64,000 nucleotides of DNA, taken from contig CAWBBW010000028.1 of NCBI GenBank assembly GCA_963787135.1, forward strand, positions 117,943-181,942, read 5' to 3'. Position 1 is the stretch's first letter. Every line of letters starts with the position of its first letter. A program made the position numbers and the translations under genes. The notes under the pieces are model-generated. The model had not been told where the DNA came from. It searched no databases and was given only the letters and a program-made list of their open reading frames with translations. Positions 34,497-42,988 of this stretch are shown here, piece by piece. Origin of the DNA: Roseiarcus sp963787135. GTDB lineage: Bacteria > Pseudomonadota > Alphaproteobacteria > Rhizobiales > Beijerinckiaceae.

Positions 34497-34943
34497 ATGA
34501 CACACCGCTCGCTTCACGTTTCGGCCATCGCGCTCAGCATGGCTGCTTTTGTCTCGTTATCTCCTCTTTCCGCAGCCAGCGCGGACCCGTCGGCGCCAGG
34601 CGCGGAGACGCCCTCCCTCGCTGAGCCGGCGCCTACGCCGAGCGTCGTCACGTCGGCGCCTAACGGGACGGCGCCCACGCCAAGCGGGGGCACGCCCTCG
34701 CTCAGTGAGCCGGCGCCCACGCCAAGCGTTGCGACGACCGGCCTCCAGCGTCCCTCACACGCCGCCCGCCGCACCCGTACTGCATGGCGCAATGGACATC
34801 GATACGCCTATGACCGTAACCCGGTCGCGGCTGCCGCAACCGGCGTCGCCGGCGGCATCGCCGATCTGGGCTCGCTTGCCGCCTATCCGATCTATTGCTT
34901 TCCGCATTATGGTTCCTGCCGCGTCTACCGGCCGTATCCATAA
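34497..34943 (+). CDS. Secreted Pro/Thr-rich protein with internal repeats
   Basis: 148 residues after a GAAGGGAAGTCGCC site. Signal peptide up to SAASADP. Residues 35-80 hold an imperfect repeat, ETPSLAEPAPTPSVVTSAP and GTPSLSEPAPTPSVATTG, separated by NGTAPTPSG. The C-terminal 60 residues are more structured: an Arg-rich segment, then GVAGGIADLGSLAAYPIYC, and two cysteines. Probably a cell-envelope protein with a disordered linker. No known family. Nothing else is seen in 34944-35153. Confidence 0.65.
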   Translation: MTHRSLHVSAIALSMAAFVSLSPLSAASADPSAPGAETPSLAEPAPTPSVVTSAPNGTAPTPSGGTPSLSEPAPTPSVATTGLQRPSHAARRTRTAWRNGHRYAYDRNPVAAAATGVAGGIADLGSLAAYPIYCFPHYGSCRVYRPYP

Positions 34944-35153
34944 TCAAGCGGGCTGCCATGCATAGTGTGACCCCTCCGGGATAGGCCGCGGTTATGCGGC
35001 CTTCCTGCTCGGGCGTTCGCTCCACTCCCAAGGGAGTAGTCGCTTCACCGCGCCGATGAAGTCGGGTCAACGCCCGTCGCGCCGGTCGCCGACCGGACCA
35101 CATGGATTGGCGACGTAACATGAAACCCCCCGCCGCTTCGTGCGTTTGTCCTG

Positions 35154-35537
35154 ATGGATCAAGCTGCACAACCGTTGGCGCTGGTGGTGGAGGACGAGGA
35201 GCTTCTGCGTCTGCACGCCGCTTGCCTCCTCGAAAAGCACGGGTTTGCCGTCCTCGAGGCCAAGAATGCCGATGCCGCTCTCAAGCTGATGGAAACCCGT
35301 CACGACGTGCGGCTGCTCTTCACCGATATCCAGATGCCCGGCGCGCTCGATGGAATGGATCTTGTGCGCCAGGTTCACGATCGTTGGCCGAACGTTCTCT
35401 TGGTGGTGACCTCCGGCCAACGGAAGCCAACCCGCGCCGAAATCCCCGATGATGGCCGTTTCATCGCCAAGCCCTACGAAGCAGAAGAGCTTTTCGGGGA
35501 GGTGGACGATTTGATGCGCAAGTCTGATCGACCTTGA
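35154..35537 (+). CDS. Single-domain response regulator
   Basis: 127 residues, receiver domain only. The acidic pocket is E13-D14, the phospho-acceptor D58 (LFTDIQMPG), Thr in VVTSGQ and Lys in FIAKPY. There is no output domain, so it acts by protein contact or as a phosphate relay or sink. The HWE-type kinase at 35975-37552 on the same strand is the likely partner, since such receivers are commonly encoded next to HWE kinases. Confidence 0.88.
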   Translation: MDQAAQPLALVVEDEELLRLHAACLLEKHGFAVLEAKNADAALKLMETRHDVRLLFTDIQMPGALDGMDLVRQVHDRWPNVLLVVTSGQRKPTRAEIPDDGRFIAKPYEAEELFGEVDDLMRKSDRP

Positions 35538-35668
35538 AATCGGGCCTAGGCGTCGTACGCCTCGTCTGATAATATCGGGGCATCATCGATTTCGATGGCT
35601 GAGAGCCAACGCGCGTTCCGCCGCAAGGAAACGCGAACTCCCTGGTTCAAACTGGGAGTCGAAAATCC

Positions 35669-35890
35669 ATGCGGTGCTATTTCATGAGACGGGGCCATAT
35701 CGTCGATGTCGAGATTCTAACCGGCCTCTCGGACGAGGAAGCTGTCGCCAAGGCGAGGCTGCTGTTTTCGAACCACCAGGGCCCGATTGAGGGGTTCGAG
35801 GTGTGGGACGGCACCCGCGTTGTCTTCAGGCATCATACTAACCTCAACGACGCCGCGAAAAACGCCGACGATCGCGGCGCGACCTCGTAA
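35669..35890 (+). CDS. Small hypothetical protein
   Basis: 73 residues between the response regulator and the kinase, on the same strand. Sequence MRCYFMRRGHIVDVEILTGLSDEEAVAKAR... with an FEVWDGTRVVF strand resembles small proteins of unknown function often scattered in this order near sensory genes. The start may be the ATG at 35669 or the internal Met five residues later. No motif for a specific activity. Confidence 0.6.
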   Translation: MRCYFMRRGHIVDVEILTGLSDEEAVAKARLLFSNHQGPIEGFEVWDGTRVVFRHHTNLNDAAKNADDRGATS

Positions 35891-35974
35891 CGGTCCCCGC
35901 AATAACCCCTTGCATTGGATGCGACCGATCCCGAATAATGACGCCAACTGAACAGTTGCAGGCTCTGACGCTGA

Positions 35975-37552
35975 ATGGCGCTTGGGCCAAATTCTGAGCC
36001 GCCTCAAGCCCTGGTGCCATTCTCCAAATCCGGGAAAGACGTCATCGTCAAACTTATGAACACAATCCGTACGGAAAACCTCAATTTCATCCGCCATGGC
36101 GGAGAATTGGGGCGGTTGATCCGCGAGTACGATTGGAGCCGAACCCCCCTGGGGCCGCCCAAAAACTGGCCTCAAAGCCTCAAGACCACCGTGCGGCTCA
36201 TGCTCACCTCCCGCCACCCTATGTTCATTTGGTGGGGGCCGGAACTGATTCAACTCTATAATGACGCCTATCGCGAGACGATGGGGCCGGAACGGCATCC
36301 TTCGGCGCTGGGTGAAGCCGGCCGCGATTGCTGGGCGGAGATCTGGCCGATCATCGGTCCCCAGATCGAGTTCGTCATGCGTGGCGAGGGCTCAACCTGG
36401 CATGAAGATCAACTCGTGCCTGTCACCCGCCATGGGGCATTGCAACAAGTCTGGTGGACATACGGCTACAGCCCCATCGACACGGAGGGCGGTGGCGTCG
36501 GCGGAGTGCTCGTCGTCTGTAGGGACGTGACGGAGCAGCACCTCGCAAGAGAGGCGCTCGCGCAAGCGAACGAGAAGCTGCTGGGCGATGTCGGCCGGCT
36601 TCGCGATCTCTTCGGCCAGGCGCCCGGCTTTATCGCGGTCCTGAGGGGACCGGATCATATTTTCGAATTCACCAACACCGCTTACGACCGGCTGATCGGC
36701 CGCGGCGACGCCCATGGAAAACGGGTCGTCGATCTACTGCCGGAGGTCGCCGCGCAGGGGTTCGTGACGCTGCTGGATCAGGTCTTCCGATCCGGCGAGG
36801 CTCACGTCGGCACGAGCGTTCCCCTCACTTTCGAGCGTAGGCCCGACGCCCCGGCGCGGCAACTTTATGTGGATTTTGTCTATCAGCCGATCCGGGACCA
36901 TGCTGGTGCGGTGAGCGGCATATTTGTCGAGGGCCACGACGTGACGGCGCGGTTTGTCGCCGAACAGCGCCAGAAGCTGATGTTCGAGGAAATGCACCAT
37001 CGCGTAAAAAACACGCTCGCGACTGTCCAATCGATCGCCATGCTCAGTGGAAAATCTGCAGCTTCGGTTGAAGAATACAAAGAACGTTTCTCAAGTCGCC
37101 TCGCGGCAATGGCAAGAACGCAAAAAATGGAGCCGCAGTCCGAAGCCGGAACCGTCGGGGTTCGCGAAATCATCGAGACGGAGCTTGCTCCCTACCTCGA
37201 TCAAACAAAGGTCGAGCTGACGTGTGAGCCGGTCGCAATCAACTCGGGGTCGGCCGCCAACCTCAGTTTGCTGATGCACGAACTCTTGACCAACGCGGCG
37301 AAATATGGCGCGCTGTCTCGACCCGATGGCTTTTTATCACTCGACTGCCGTCGCTCCGGCGACCTGGCCCACCTCAGATGGCGCGAGAATTCGCCGGGCA
37401 TCGAAACCAAATCCGTGAAGGAAGGCTTCGGCACCCGCCTCATCCGGCTCCTGGCCGCTGATCTCGAAGGGAGCGCGAAGATTGCGTTCCTGCGGGACGG
37501 CATGGAAGCCGAAATATACTTTCGTCTCACCCCGTCGACGAATAAGCGGTAG
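35975..37552 (+). CDS. HWE-family sensor histidine kinase with PAS domains
   Basis: Up to 525 residues; an internal ATG at 36056 (MNTIRTENLNF, 498 residues) is closer to the start of homologues, and neither start has a good ribosome site. Two PAS-like modules (WSRTPLGPPKNWPQSL...VCRDVTEQHL; then LFGQAPGFIAVLRGPDHIFEFTN) precede the HWE kinase core: phospho-acceptor His in EEMHHRVKNTLATVQ, N box HELLTNAAKYGAL, and the W-x-E of LRWRENSPG, which defines the HWE group. No transmembrane segment, so cytoplasmic. Works with the receiver protein at 35154. The PAS ligand could be flavin or a small molecule; not determinable. Confidence 0.9.
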   Translation: MALGPNSEPPQALVPFSKSGKDVIVKLMNTIRTENLNFIRHGGELGRLIREYDWSRTPLGPPKNWPQSLKTTVRLMLTSRHPMFIWWGPELIQLYNDAYRETMGPERHPSALGEAGRDCWAEIWPIIGPQIEFVMRGEGSTWHEDQLVPVTRHGALQQVWWTYGYSPIDTEGGGVGGVLVVCRDVTEQHLAREALAQANEKLLGDVGRLRDLFGQAPGFIAVLRGPDHIFEFTNTAYDRLIGRGDAHGKRVVDLLPEVAAQGFVTLLDQVFRSGEAHVGTSVPLTFERRPDAPARQLYVDFVYQPIRDHAGAVSGIFVEGHDVTARFVAEQRQKLMFEEMHHRVKNTLATVQSIAMLSGKSAASVEEYKERFSSRLAAMARTQKMEPQSEAGTVGVREIIETELAPYLDQTKVELTCEPVAINSGSAANLSLLMHELLTNAAKYGALSRPDGFLSLDCRRSGDLAHLRWRENSPGIETKSVKEGFGTRLIRLLAADLEGSAKIAFLRDGMEAEIYFRLTPSTNKR

Positions 37553-37603
37553 AGCAGCCCTCAATTCTATGCCCGTTCACATCCGGCAAATGAACCCGTG
37601 ACG

Positions 37604-37858
37604 TCAGTGCGGGCATTTCCACCAGTCGCCGTCCTCCTGGTAAACACAGCCCCTGCGCTTCAGCCTCGCGCCGATCTGGTCGCGCTTCTCGCACGCCTGC
37701 GCCGTCTTGGGGTCATCGCCGTGGCCGCCTTTGCACTCCGCGTTGGCGGCGAGCCACGCCGTAAGGATTGGCGACTGCGCGTAGGCCGGGGCGCCAAGTC
37801 GCAGGCCGAAGCAGGGCGCCGCCAACGTGAGCGCGACGGTCGCCACCATCCGCCACAT
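37604..37858 (-). CDS. Small secreted Cys-containing protein
   Basis: 84 residues from ATG 37858, giving a signal peptide MWRMVATVALTLAAPCFGLRLGAPAYAQ. The mature domain has the pattern A-x-x-E-C-K-G-G-x-G...T-x-x-A-C-x-x-R-D...G-C-V-Y...W-W-K-C, four cysteines likely forming two disulfides. The same pattern occurs in many small exported proteins of Hyphomicrobiales without assigned function. Convergent with the histidine kinase gene. Confidence 0.7.
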   Translation of the reverse strand: MWRMVATVALTLAAPCFGLRLGAPAYAQSPILTAWLAANAECKGGHGDDPKTAQACEKRDQIGARLKRRGCVYQEDGDWWKCPH

Positions 37859-38504
37859 CGACCGCCGGCGCGCCGCGTGAGGGCGCAGAGCGGCGAAACG
37901 ATTGTCCGCCCCGCAGGAATATCGGCAGCGAAGTCGCCCCGACACTTTGCTTAACCTTCAATTCACTCCCTCGCCTCCGCTATAGTCGATCCCTGAGCGC
38001 GGCCATGATCCGCATCGCCCGCTAGTCGCGCTAGGCCTTCCCCATCATGAGACATAAGCGCTCAATCCGCGCGAGCCGGGTGTTCTTCGGCAATGAGGAT
38101 TATGAACTCTCCCGCGACCTGCTGTCGAGCCAGCGCGGGGAGGAAGGGGAGGAGGGTCGCTCAGATTCGAGCTTTTGAAAATCAGACATTTTCTTGCCAA
38201 AAGCCGGAAAGTGTGGTCTACTTTTCGGAAACGTCGGGCGATCGGTCCGGCGGGCTTGAAGTGCTGCGCGAAGTGTATAATTAACTCTTTGTTTAAGTAT
38301 AATTTAGCAAGGCGTCGCGAATGCCATCGGAACCTGCCCGCGGGCTGCGAGGTGCGAAAAAGGCGCCGCAAGCCCTTGAAATCGCTCAAAACGGGAACGG
38401 AAATGGCCCCTATATGAAGGGCCAAAAAGAGCTAGTCGTGTTTCCGAGAAAGGCGGACCGGCCCGGTGGCTAAAAAGGTGCAAAGAAAGGCGCTTAACCC
38501 TCTG
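37859..38504. other. Gene-poor, locally AT-rich interval with two TATAAT hexamers
   Basis: No supported gene. A short frame at 38047-38178 (MRHKRSIRASRVFFGNEDYE...) lacks a convincing ribosome site. Around 38270-38310 the sequence becomes strongly AT-rich, with TATAAT at 38276-38281 and 38298-38303, unusual in this GC-rich window. A stable terminator-like hairpin follows at 38505-38529. Together they could delimit a small RNA of about 200 nt. Confidence 0.35.
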
Positions 38505-38529
38505 GAAAGCCTTCGGCGCTTTCGTTTTT
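38505..38529 (+). terminator. Rho-independent terminator-like hairpin with UUCG loop
   Basis: GAAAGC pairs with GCTTTC around a C-TTCG-G tetraloop cap, followed by GTTTTTG. It lies 120 bp upstream of dps on the plus strand and downstream of the AT-rich patch at 38270-38310, with no protein gene between that it would obviously terminate. Confidence 0.5.
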
Positions 38530-38648
38530 GCCCGCGCGGGCGCACCGGTCGCGTTGTTTGGGGCTCGCCCATCGGCCTCTCAGGCAATTGGCGCCGCGAC
38601 CGGGTGATGTATGATGGCGGGCGCTTTGCGGCTCGAGACGGAGACTGG

Positions 38649-39167
38649 ATGATGGCCCCCAACGACGCGGCATCACGACGGGCGGCGTCGACCAATCCGC
38701 CGAGCGGCCTTGCCGCCAATGCGACCCGTGACATTTCCGCAGCGCTGACCGCCCTGCTTGCCGACGTGTTTGCGCTCTACATCAAGACGAAAAACTTCCA
38801 CTGGCACATTTCCGGGCCGCACTTCCGCGACTACCATCTGCTGCTGGACGAGCAGGGCGACCAGCTCTTCGGCATCACCGACGATATCGCCGAACGGGTG
38901 CGAAAAATCGGGGGGACGACGCTGCGCTCGGTCGGTCAGATCGGCCGCCTGAAGCGCATCCTCGACAACGACGCCGAGTACGTGACGCCTGAGGATATGC
39001 TGGCCGAACTTCGTGACGACAACAAGCAGCTCACCCAGAGCATGCGTGAAGTCCACGACCTCTGTGACGAGCACGGCGATGTCGCGACAGCGAGCCTGCT
39101 TGAGAACTGGATCGACGAGGCCGAACGGCGCGTATGGTTCCTGTTCGAGACGAACCGGCACGCGTAG
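38649..39167 (+). CDS. dps: Dps-family DNA-binding/ferritin-like protein
   Basis: 172 residues from ATG 38649 (a second ATG follows directly), with GGAGACTGG upstream; the frame is open 60 codons further but that part is low-quality. The ferroxidase ligands are in KNFHWHISGPHFRDYHLLLDE and the adjoining helix QGDQLFGITDDIAERV. Dps forms a dodecamer that oxidises and stores iron and protects DNA in stress. A Ser/Ala-rich N-terminal tail of about 25 residues could bind DNA. Monocistronic; no OxyR or Fur-like box recognised. Confidence 0.92.
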   Translation: MMAPNDAASRRAASTNPPSGLAANATRDISAALTALLADVFALYIKTKNFHWHISGPHFRDYHLLLDEQGDQLFGITDDIAERVRKIGGTTLRSVGQIGRLKRILDNDAEYVTPEDMLAELRDDNKQLTQSMREVHDLCDEHGDVATASLLENWIDEAERRVWFLFETNRHA

Positions 39168-39261
39168 TCGGGCGATGTTGTCCCGGCGATGGGACCCGGC
39201 GATCCGTTAGCGTTGGCCGAAGGGCCTCGGGTGGCGGCGCCCGGCCGGTTTCGATGCCGTG

Positions 39262-39342
39262 CTACTCAATGATGATCCCATCCTTGATGAAGCCGATCGG
39301 ATACTCGTAACGGTCGTTTTTCGACTTGTTTTCGGCGGACAT
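39262..39342 (-). CDS. Possible 26-residue protein
   Basis: MSAENKSKNDRYEYPIGFIKDGIIIE, preceded by GGAGATCGACC at good spacing. It ends in TAG. The composition (Lys, Asn, Ile, charged) is unlike a random reverse frame in GC-rich DNA, where Arg and Ala dominate. Too short for family recognition; included because of the ribosome site and composition. Confidence 0.35.
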   Translation of the reverse strand: MSAENKSKNDRYEYPIGFIKDGIIIE

Positions 39343-39441
39343 GGTCGATCTCCACGCCCGATCGCTTCCCACCGCAGCGGCCTCGTTCAGAGGGCCAGTC
39401 ATTTTATCGCGAACCGCCGAGCCGCATCCTGTGTTTTCCGT

Positions 39442-39669
39442 TCTTCTTCGATGTTCCAGCGATCGTCTTCGTCGGAATCTGGTTCCTGATGCAGCTCACG
39501 CAGGGCATGGGCGAACTCCTCACGCCGCGACGGGACCCGGAATCGCCTGGTGGGCGCACGTCGGGGGCTTCCTCGCGGGCGTGTGCTGCTGGTGCAGCCG
39601 AAGCGCGAGCATCGACCTTACTACGCTGACGAGGGCTTCCTTGGTTTCGACCCCGCGGGACGGGCCTAG
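39442..39669 (+). pseudogene. Rhomboid-family protein, C-terminal remnant
   Basis: A frame reads FFDVPAIVFVGIWFLMQL and, after a frame change, GIAWWAHVGGFLAGV, the last catalytic-His segment of bacterial rhomboid proteins (AHxGGFxAG). After another shift the end reads KREHRPYYADEGFLGFDPAGRA and stops at 39669, the usual tail of this alphaproteobacterial subfamily. The N-terminal half with the catalytic Ser is absent, so this is a dead fragment. Confidence 0.65.
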
Positions 39670-39693
39670 CCGCTGGCTAGACAGCAGCATAAC

Positions 39694-39792
39694 ATGTCCG
39701 TTGGAGATATCTTCTGGTTCTTTTTCATGTTCACGGCCCTGCAGCCGGTCTTGCATCAGCGCATGCTCGAGGCCATGCGACGGATGTCATGA
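39694..39792 (+). pseudogene. Serine-dehydrogenase-proteinase-family protein, N-terminal stub
   Basis: A 32-codon frame MSVGDIFWFFFMFTALQPVL followed by HQRMLEAMRRMS and TGA. This is the conserved N-terminal membrane anchor of the SDH (ClpP/crotonase-like) proteinase family, normally about 280 residues. Nothing of the body follows. Its normal neighbour, a rhomboid gene, is the remnant just upstream. Confidence 0.6.
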
Positions 39793-39846
39793 TCCTGTCG
39801 GCCGCCGGAGAAGAGGGCCGGCGCTAATGCGCCTCGAGGAATGTCG

Positions 39847-40611
39847 ATGGACCTTGCGAACTTCACCGACCCGCAGGCTCAGGCCACCATCGAGGCGGCG
39901 CGCATCGGCGCCGCCGCCGCCGTTCGCGCCGCATGGATCCAAGCAAGCGCGGCGGCGGGCGCCCTCGCCGCCGGCATATTGGCCTACATCGGCGCCGTCC
40001 GCCAGGTGCGGATTCAGGAGCGTGCGCAGGAAGTCCGGGCCCTGGCCTATCGCTTCCGGTTGCTCCGGGTGGTCGAGGAGTACCACGAGCAGGTCGCTCG
40101 CGCTTGCGCCGTCGCCGAGTCGCAATTGGCCGCTTTCCGTAGCGGCAGCGCGTCGGTCGCGATCACCAGCTTCCAACTGCTGCAGCCGCGAACGCTGCAT
40201 GACGATAATTGGGAAGCGCATGCCTTGCTCGGTCGCCGCGCGGTGGAGCTGATCCTCACGATCGATGACTTGAGCCAGCGGCTGGCGCAATTCGACCAGC
40301 AGATCCGCTCGGAAGGGACGCACACCGATTCCAGTTTTGCAAACGCCACGATTCGCCAGCACGACGTGAAGGAAGCAGGGCAGCCCACGCACGTGCAGGA
40401 GCACGCGATCATCGACTACGCGCAGGTGCTCGACCAGCTCCGCACGGCGTTGGCGGCGCTCATCGTGGAATTGGAGGAGCCCAAGCGGACGTTCCCCTGG
40501 CATAAGTTGCCGCTCCGTGGCCGGCGTGCTGCGCGCGTGACGACGCACCAGGCGGCGCGCACGCGTCGTCCGACACCGCAAGGCGGGTCAGACCACCAAT
40601 TCGCGCGTTGA
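39847..40611 (+). CDS. Hypothetical protein with one membrane helix
   Basis: 254 residues from ATG 39847, six bases after GAGGA (an ATG at 39841 would sit on the ribosome site). Residues about 30-50 (ASAAAGALAAGILAYIGAV) form a single transmembrane helix; the rest is a long, mostly helical cytoplasmic part with VRIQERAQEVRALAYRFRLLRVVEEYHEQVARA. It resembles bacterial coiled-coil membrane proteins of unknown role. The Arg/Thr-rich tail after residue 225 looks disordered. 40612-40772 holds nothing recognisable. Confidence 0.6.
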   Translation: MDLANFTDPQAQATIEAARIGAAAAVRAAWIQASAAAGALAAGILAYIGAVRQVRIQERAQEVRALAYRFRLLRVVEEYHEQVARACAVAESQLAAFRSGSASVAITSFQLLQPRTLHDDNWEAHALLGRRAVELILTIDDLSQRLAQFDQQIRSEGTHTDSSFANATIRQHDVKEAGQPTHVQEHAIIDYAQVLDQLRTALAALIVELEEPKRTFPWHKLPLRGRRAARVTTHQAARTRRPTPQGGSDHQFAR

Positions 40612-40772
40612 TGGGTCACTCGCGGTAGCCGCGAGGACGGTCTCCCTGGCCTTCGCCCGTCCGACACGCCCGCGAGTCGCCGATAAGACCGAAGACGTGC
40701 CTGACGCCGATCGCTTAGAGCGCATCCATCTACGCCTGCGACGGTTCGCGATCCCTCTATCGGAGCTGAACC

Positions 40773-41339
40773 TCATGCGCCCGACGCCACGTCGACAGGC
40801 GGCGCAGCTTCCAGTCGCGGCTTGGCGACAGCGACCCGAGCGGCTCGCAATAACCGGTCGTGGATCATGTAGCCGTCCTCCAGAACGCTCACGACGCTTC
40901 TCGGCGGGCTCGAATCGTCTTCGACCTCGGCCATCGCCTCGTGGAGGTGGGGATCGAAGGAAGCGCCGAGGGCCTCGATGCGCCTGACGCCAAATCGCCC
41001 CAACGTCGCGAGGAGCTGGCGCAGGGTCGCGCGAACGCCGTCGAGAAGCGCGGCGTCGCCCGGCGTCTGGTCAGTCTGATCCTCCGCCGAGGCGACCGCC
41101 CGCTGCAGATTGTCTGCGACCGACAGAAGCTCGGCCGCAAAATCGGAAATCCCGTATTCGCGCGCATCCGCCACTCTCCGTTCGGCGTGGCGTCGCGTGT
41201 TCTCGACTTCCGCCAGAGCTCGGAGCAGGCGGTCGCGCAGGGACGCGTTCGCAGCCTCGACCGCAGCGGGCTCCTGGCTGTCGGCCAACAGGCCTTCTCC
41301 GACCAGACGGACTTTGTCATCCGGATCATTATGCGGCAT
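40773..41339 (-). CDS. grpE: GrpE nucleotide exchange factor (accessory copy)
   Basis: 188 residues. The GrpE pattern is clear: a long helix LRDRLLRALAEVENTRRHAERR, then DNLQRAVASAEDQ, and the C-terminal beta-domain GASFDPHLHEAMAEVEDDSSPPRSV...VLEDGYMIHDRLLRAARVAVAK. It should release ADP from DnaK in the cytoplasm. It follows a dnaK gene that has lost its 5' part to insertion sequences, so this accessory chaperone pair is probably no longer functional as a unit; the main grpE/dnaK is presumably elsewhere. Confidence 0.9.
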   Translation of the reverse strand: MPHNDPDDKVRLVGEGLLADSQEPAAVEAANASLRDRLLRALAEVENTRRHAERRVADAREYGISDFAAELLSVADNLQRAVASAEDQTDQTPGDAALLDGVRATLRQLLATLGRFGVRRIEALGASFDPHLHEAMAEVEDDSSPPRSVVSVLEDGYMIHDRLLRAARVAVAKPRLEAAPPVDVASGA

Positions 41340-41398
41340 CGGGTTATCTTCCTTGCACAGTCAGCTGGGCAGGCGAACGCGCAGGAGAAGCGCGCATT

Positions 41399-42391
41399 TC
41401 AGCTTGCTTTGCGATGGTCGTCGTCGACTTCCCGAAACTCCGCGTCGATCACGTCGGGATTGTCGCCGGCCCCAGAACCTTGTCCGCCTGAACCCTGGCC
41501 GGCGCGGTTGGGCGCTTCGCCGATCCGCATCGACGCCCGCCTTAGGCGCTCGATTCCGTCGCGAATAGGTTGCACTTGATCGCGTTGCATGGCGGCTCTG
41601 AGCGCCGAGACAGCCCCATCGATGTCGCTCTTCACATCCGCAGCCAGGCGTCCTTGCGCATCCTTCAACGCTTTCTCTGCGCCGTAGATCGCGGCGTCTG
41701 CCTGATTGCGAAGATCGACGAGCTCCCGGCGGCGCCTGTCTTCCTCGGCATGCGCTTCGGCCTCGCGGACCATGCGTTGCACTTCGGCCTCGTTGAGCCC
41801 GCCCGACGCCTGGATGCGGATCGTCTGCTGCTTGCCGCTCGACTTGTCCTTGGCCGAGACGTTGACGATCCCGTTCGCGTCGATATCGAAGGTCACTTCG
41901 ATCTTCGGCACGCCGCGCGGCGCCGGCGGAATGCCGACAAGGTCGAACTGGCCGAGAAGCTTGTTGTCGGCCGCCATCTCGCGCTCGCCCTGGAACACCC
42001 GGATCGTGACCGCCGTTTGATCGTCTTCTGCGGTCGAGAAGGTCTCGCTCTTTCTTGTCGGGATCGTGGTGTTGCGATCGATCAACTTGGTCATCACACC
42101 ACCCAACGTCTCGATGCCGAGCGACAAAGGCGTCACGTCGAGGAGCAGCACGTCCTTTACGTCGCCTTGCAACACGCCGGCCTGGATGGCTGCGCCAACG
42201 GCGACCACTTCGTCGGGGTTGACCCCCTTATGGGGCTCGCGACCGAACAACGCCCGCACGGTCTCCTGCACCTTCGGCATACGGGTCTGCCCACCCACGA
42301 GGACCACCTCGTCGATCTGGGCGGCCGTGAGACCGGCGTCCTTCAACGCCGCCTTGCAGGGTTCGATCGTTCTTTGAATGAGATCGTCTAC
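41399..42391 (-). pseudogene. dnaK: DnaK chaperone, 5'-truncated by IS insertion
   Basis: About 330 codons of the C-terminal half of DnaK: VDDLIQRTIEPCKAALKDAGL at the start, then VVLVGGQTRMPKVQ, the linker DVLLLDVTPLSLGIETLGG and the substrate-binding domain to a Gly/Asp-rich tail. The first 300 or so residues of the ATPase domain are missing because the reading frame enters the left end of an IS3 element at 42392. The missing 5' part is not found on the other side of the nest. Any initiation within the IS would give only the substrate-binding half. Confidence 0.9.
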
Positions 42392-42467
42392 TGAACTGGA
42401 CCCCATTTGTGGGACCACGGGACGTTGGATTTAAGGTGTGATCTCGCCTGCCCTTGTCCTTCAAGAA

Positions 42468-42842
42468 TCAAGCCGCTTCTTGCTGCTTCTGCTGTGGGTA
42501 TGTGGGCAACGCATTTGCGTTGTCCAAGCGAAGCGGCATATCCACAGCCCTAGCCGCCTCGATTTTGTCCATGCCGGCGCGCCACACTGCCATCGGCATC
42601 TGGTTGTTCATCGCCTGGTGCGGGCGCCGAAAATTGTAGAAGTTCATCCAGGAACTGATGCCGGCCCGCGCCTCGCGGGCGTCGGCATAAGCTTTCAGAT
42701 GCACCTCTTCGTACTTGATCGAGCGCCACAGCCGTTCGATGAAAATGTTGTCCATGAAGCGGCCGCGTCCGTCCATCGAAATCGCGACGCCGGCCGTCAC
42801 AAGCTTGCTGGTGAAAGCCTCGGCGGTGAAAGTGGAGCCCTG
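42468..42842 (-). pseudogene. IS3 transposase orfB, C-terminal part
   Basis: 125 codons including the stop: QGSTFTAEAFTSKL, then DGRGRFMDNIFIERLWRSIK and NFYNFRRPHQAMNNQMP, the rve integrase core with the final catalytic Glu region. It joins in frame to 45616-46176 after removal of 42843-45615; the join restores FNTD-QGS, the standard IS3 motif holding the second catalytic Asp. Confidence 0.88.
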
Positions 42843-42858
42843 GACGCCCTTCTGTTTG

Positions 42859-42988
42859 TCAAGCTGCGATTTGGGTGGCGTTGATTTCCTTGCGGCGCTG
42901 CGAGATGAGCGTGAAGACCTCTCTGGCGATGTATCGCTTCAAGGCTCGAATGGCGTCGGGCTTGGAATGCCCTTCGGCTATTCGACGT
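42859..42988 (-). pseudogene. IS110 transposase, C-terminal part
   Basis: Reads RIAEGHSKPDAIRALKRYIA then REVFTLISQRRKEINATQIAA and TGA. The AIRALKRYIARE string is the standard end of IS116/IS110 transposases. It joins in frame to RTKDYVARR at 44384 when IS256 and one copy of the 9-bp duplication are removed. Confidence 0.85.
42980..42988. repeat. 9-bp target-site duplication of IS256 (second copy 44375-44383)
   Basis: ATTCGACGT occurs directly before the left end (42980-42988) and directly after the right end (44375-44383) of the IS256 element. Perfect copies mean the insertion is undisturbed and probably recent. Confidence 0.95.
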
